Source of the DNA: Desulfobacterales bacterium
Lineage (GTDB): Bacteria > Desulfobacterota > Desulfobacteria > Desulfobacterales > Desulfosalsimonadaceae
DNA length: 6,696 bases
NCBI GenBank assembly: GCA_007135795.1
Contig: SLIE01000386.1
Coordinates: 1-6,696 of the forward strand
Direction: 5' to 3'
Below, in pieces: positions 4,997-6,696 of the stretch (position 1 is its first letter; every line of letters starts with the position of its first letter). The notes under the pieces are model-generated. The model did not search any database, was not told the origin of the DNA, and worked only from the letters and a program-made list of their open reading frames with translations. The position numbers were made by a program, and so were the translations under genes.

Positions 4997-6696
4997 TCAG
5001 AAACTGTAAAACCCGCCAATCAGAAAAATCCAGCCGCCCAGATCCAGATCATTCTGGCCGAACCGATCGATAACGGAATATTGTGTTTCAAGCATCAGTC
5101 CCCAGCGCCTGTAGGCAATATCCATATTGTACAACCACACACCAACACGACCGTGATATCCCCCGATCCATTCGCTTGTATCATCCAGAGCACCCAGATC
5201 AAAGGTTTCCCGCACATACCAGTAATCCGGTCCGATACCGGCAAAGCCCCATACATACGAAAGAATCGGAAATCTCAGATTTATGGAAGCCGACGTGGGA
5301 ACCATTGTGAATGTTGCATCGATGCCGGTTACAGTACCCGATTCAACGGTCCGGAGGTTTCCGGAGGATCTCATGTAGCCTGCTTTCAGATGAAGAGCGA
5401 TGTACCTGTGCAGAATTCTTTCATAAAACAGGAAAACAGGATAATTGTCTCTGCCGTAAAAGTCCTCGAACCGGGACTCGAATGGCAGATAATATCCTCC
5501 TGAAATACCGATCTTATTATTATAAGGGATGTCATCATAAACGGTATCGCCTGTCACTCCAAAAGATTGTCGAAGAACTGTTCTGTCTTTTGATGTTGTG
5601 TTAAAAAAAATCGAATTAAAAGAACTGTTTCCTGCCTGTAAAGTCAAGTTTTCCGTGTTATCCTGCTCTGTTTCAGCTATACTTACGGGTTTTTCATCCG
5701 GCTGGCGACCAGCCTTGAGGCTCCCAACGAAACACCCGCCGGCAAAGTCGTCACGATGGGTTGTGTATCCGCGCATATCCTCAATTCGAATGGAAAATTC
5801 ATCCGTTGGTTCACTTTCGTTTCCTGCATGATCATAAGCAACGCCTGTAAAATGCCAGGTGGTTCCTACCGGCAGGTCTGAGAAGACATGCATTGCCGAT
5901 GTACCAGTGTCCACGGATTGATCCAAAGCACCGGATTGACGGCCGTAATTGATGATAACGCCTGAATAATCGACCATGTTTTCATTACCGGGATCCACTG
6001 ATACGCTAAGTTGTTGCCAATCAATCAAAAGTCCCCTTATTCGATGGGGTGTATCAGGCGGCAGTTCATCCGGCAGCGTATCCACGATAAGCTCTCCCGC
6101 TTTTTCCGATTCCACCAGAGACTTAGCGCCTGATGAATCATCAGCTTCAATAATGGTTGTGATATTAAAGAAATACCGGATTCCACTTTCCAACCCCGTA
6201 ATACTTATTGCGTTTTGTGAGGCGGCTGCTTCTGCAAAGCTTTCATATTCTCCCGGCCTTGTGCCGTAATAGATCCTGTAATTAAGAACCTCCGAATCCG
6301 AAACCCTGTGCCATTCAAGCCCAACCGACGATTCAGTAATATCTTCAATATCCGTAATCCAGAAATTTTTTGGCGGATTGGGAGGTAAATCTTCCACCAT
6401 GGTTCTTACTGATTGCGTTTCAGAAGTTGAGCTTTCCCCGAAGAACTCGACAACCACCGATAATGCAAAAAAATATTCCGTGTCGGGTACAAGATCTGAA
6501 ATGGTGTGGGTAAGTCTTCGCTGTCCCTGGTCCTGGACTTCAATGGGTGAGCGGGATAAGGCGCTTGTGGTTCCCCAGTAAATTTTATAATAATCCGCAC
6601 CCTGAACCCGATTCCAGGTAATCGTGATCGAATCAACGCCTGGATCGAATACAATATTTTCCGGGGGATTTTTGAGCTGACTTTGAACAGGGGAAA
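4997..6696 (-). CDS. Fibronectin type III repeat protein with C-terminal outer-membrane beta-barrel, N-terminus beyond window
   Basis: I do not recognise a named gene. The frame is open from the right edge to the TGA at 4997 (565 visible residues). A GTG at 6457 lies inside the first repeat and is not the true start. Visible layout: FN3 repeat 1 at about 9-98 (TITWNRV, ADYYKIYWG, DLVPDTEYFFALSV); repeat 2 at about 103-206 (VGLEWHRV, LNYRIYYGT, GIRYFFNITTI); repeat 3, more divergent, at about 208-308 (VIINYG, WHFTGVAYDHAGNES); then GGCFVGSL at 319-326; a polar Asn/Ser/Thr-rich linker; and from about residue 396 an alternating, aromatic-rich stretch of ~170 residues ending GGFYSF. The final Phe is the usual beta-barrel assembly signal of outer-membrane proteins. 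Inference: the barrel anchors the protein in the outer membrane, with FN3 repeats in the periplasm or outside. The signal peptide is not visible. Confidence is high for the FN3 repeats and moderate for the barrel. Confidence 0.85.
   Translation of the reverse strand, partial: SPVQSQLKNPPENIVFDPGVDSITITWNRVQGADYYKIYWGTTSALSRSPIEVQDQGQRRLTHTISDLVPDTEYFFALSVVVEFFGESSTSETQSVRTMVEDLPPNPPKNFWITDIEDITESSVGLEWHRVSDSEVLNYRIYYGTRPGEYESFAEAAASQNAISITGLESGIRYFFNITTIIEADDSSGAKSLVESEKAGELIVDTLPDELPPDTPHRIRGLLIDWQQLSVSVDPGNENMVDYSGVIINYGRQSGALDQSVDTGTSAMHVFSDLPVGTTWHFTGVAYDHAGNESEPTDEFSIRIEDMRGYTTHRDDFAGGCFVGSLKAGRQPDEKPVSIAETEQDNTENLTLQAGNSSFNSIFFNTTSKDRTVLRQSFGVTGDTVYDDIPYNNKIGISGGYYLPFESRFEDFYGRDNYPVFLFYERILHRYIALHLKAGYMRSSGNLRTVESGTVTGIDATFTMVPTSASINLRFPILSYVWGFAGIGPDYWYVRETFDLGALDDTSEWIGGYHGRVGVWLYNMDIAYRRWGLMLETQYSVIDRFGQNDLDLGGWIFLIGGFYSF

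Overview
The window reads as an ordinary bacterial chromosomal segment. All five recognisable protein genes lie on the minus strand, so they are read from the right edge to the left edge. The sequence carries no taxonomic label. Three things together suggest a Gram-negative bacterium, plausibly of the Desulfobacterota (former Deltaproteobacteria, for example Desulfobacterales): the ispF-cysS-uvrB arrangement, an FN3 protein with a Cys-Phe-hydrophobic box of a type I associate with that group, and an outer-membrane barrel domain. This is inference at moderate confidence. Base composition is intermediate, and nothing in it or in codon use stands out as horizontally acquired.

Layout in transcription order, right to left. 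(1) 6696-4997: the 3' part of a surface or secreted protein with three fibronectin type III repeats, a GGCFVGSL box, a polar linker and a C-terminal outer-membrane beta-barrel ending in Phe; its start lies beyond the window. (2) 4893-4141: a compact 250-residue zinc-dependent deacetylase of the HDAC / acetylpolyamine amidohydrolase superfamily with all catalytic residues present and a strong Shine-Dalgarno. (3) A 262-bp gap with no convincing gene, holding a candidate promoter and ribosome binding site for the next gene. (4) 3878-3405: ispF (GTG start), MEP isoprenoid pathway. (5) 3343-1865: cysS, cysteinyl-tRNA synthetase. (6) A 104-bp gap with a near-consensus E. coli-type LexA (SOS) box. 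(7) 1760-1: uvrB, excision-repair helicase subunit, running off the left edge without its last ~80-90 residues.

ispF and cysS are close enough (61 bp) to share a transcript, and uvrB may be read from the same transcript and also from its own damage-inducible promoter. These are housekeeping functions placed together, not one pathway. The deacetylase and the FN3-barrel protein look like separate units. I found no mobile element, CRISPR array, tRNA, rRNA or toxin-antitoxin pair, and no convincing intrinsic terminator. I do not see a clear novel multi-gene system. The points most worth a second look are the FN3-box-barrel fusion, the possible SOS operator at uvrB, the compact deacetylase, and an Arg-to-Ser change at the IspF central-cavity position.
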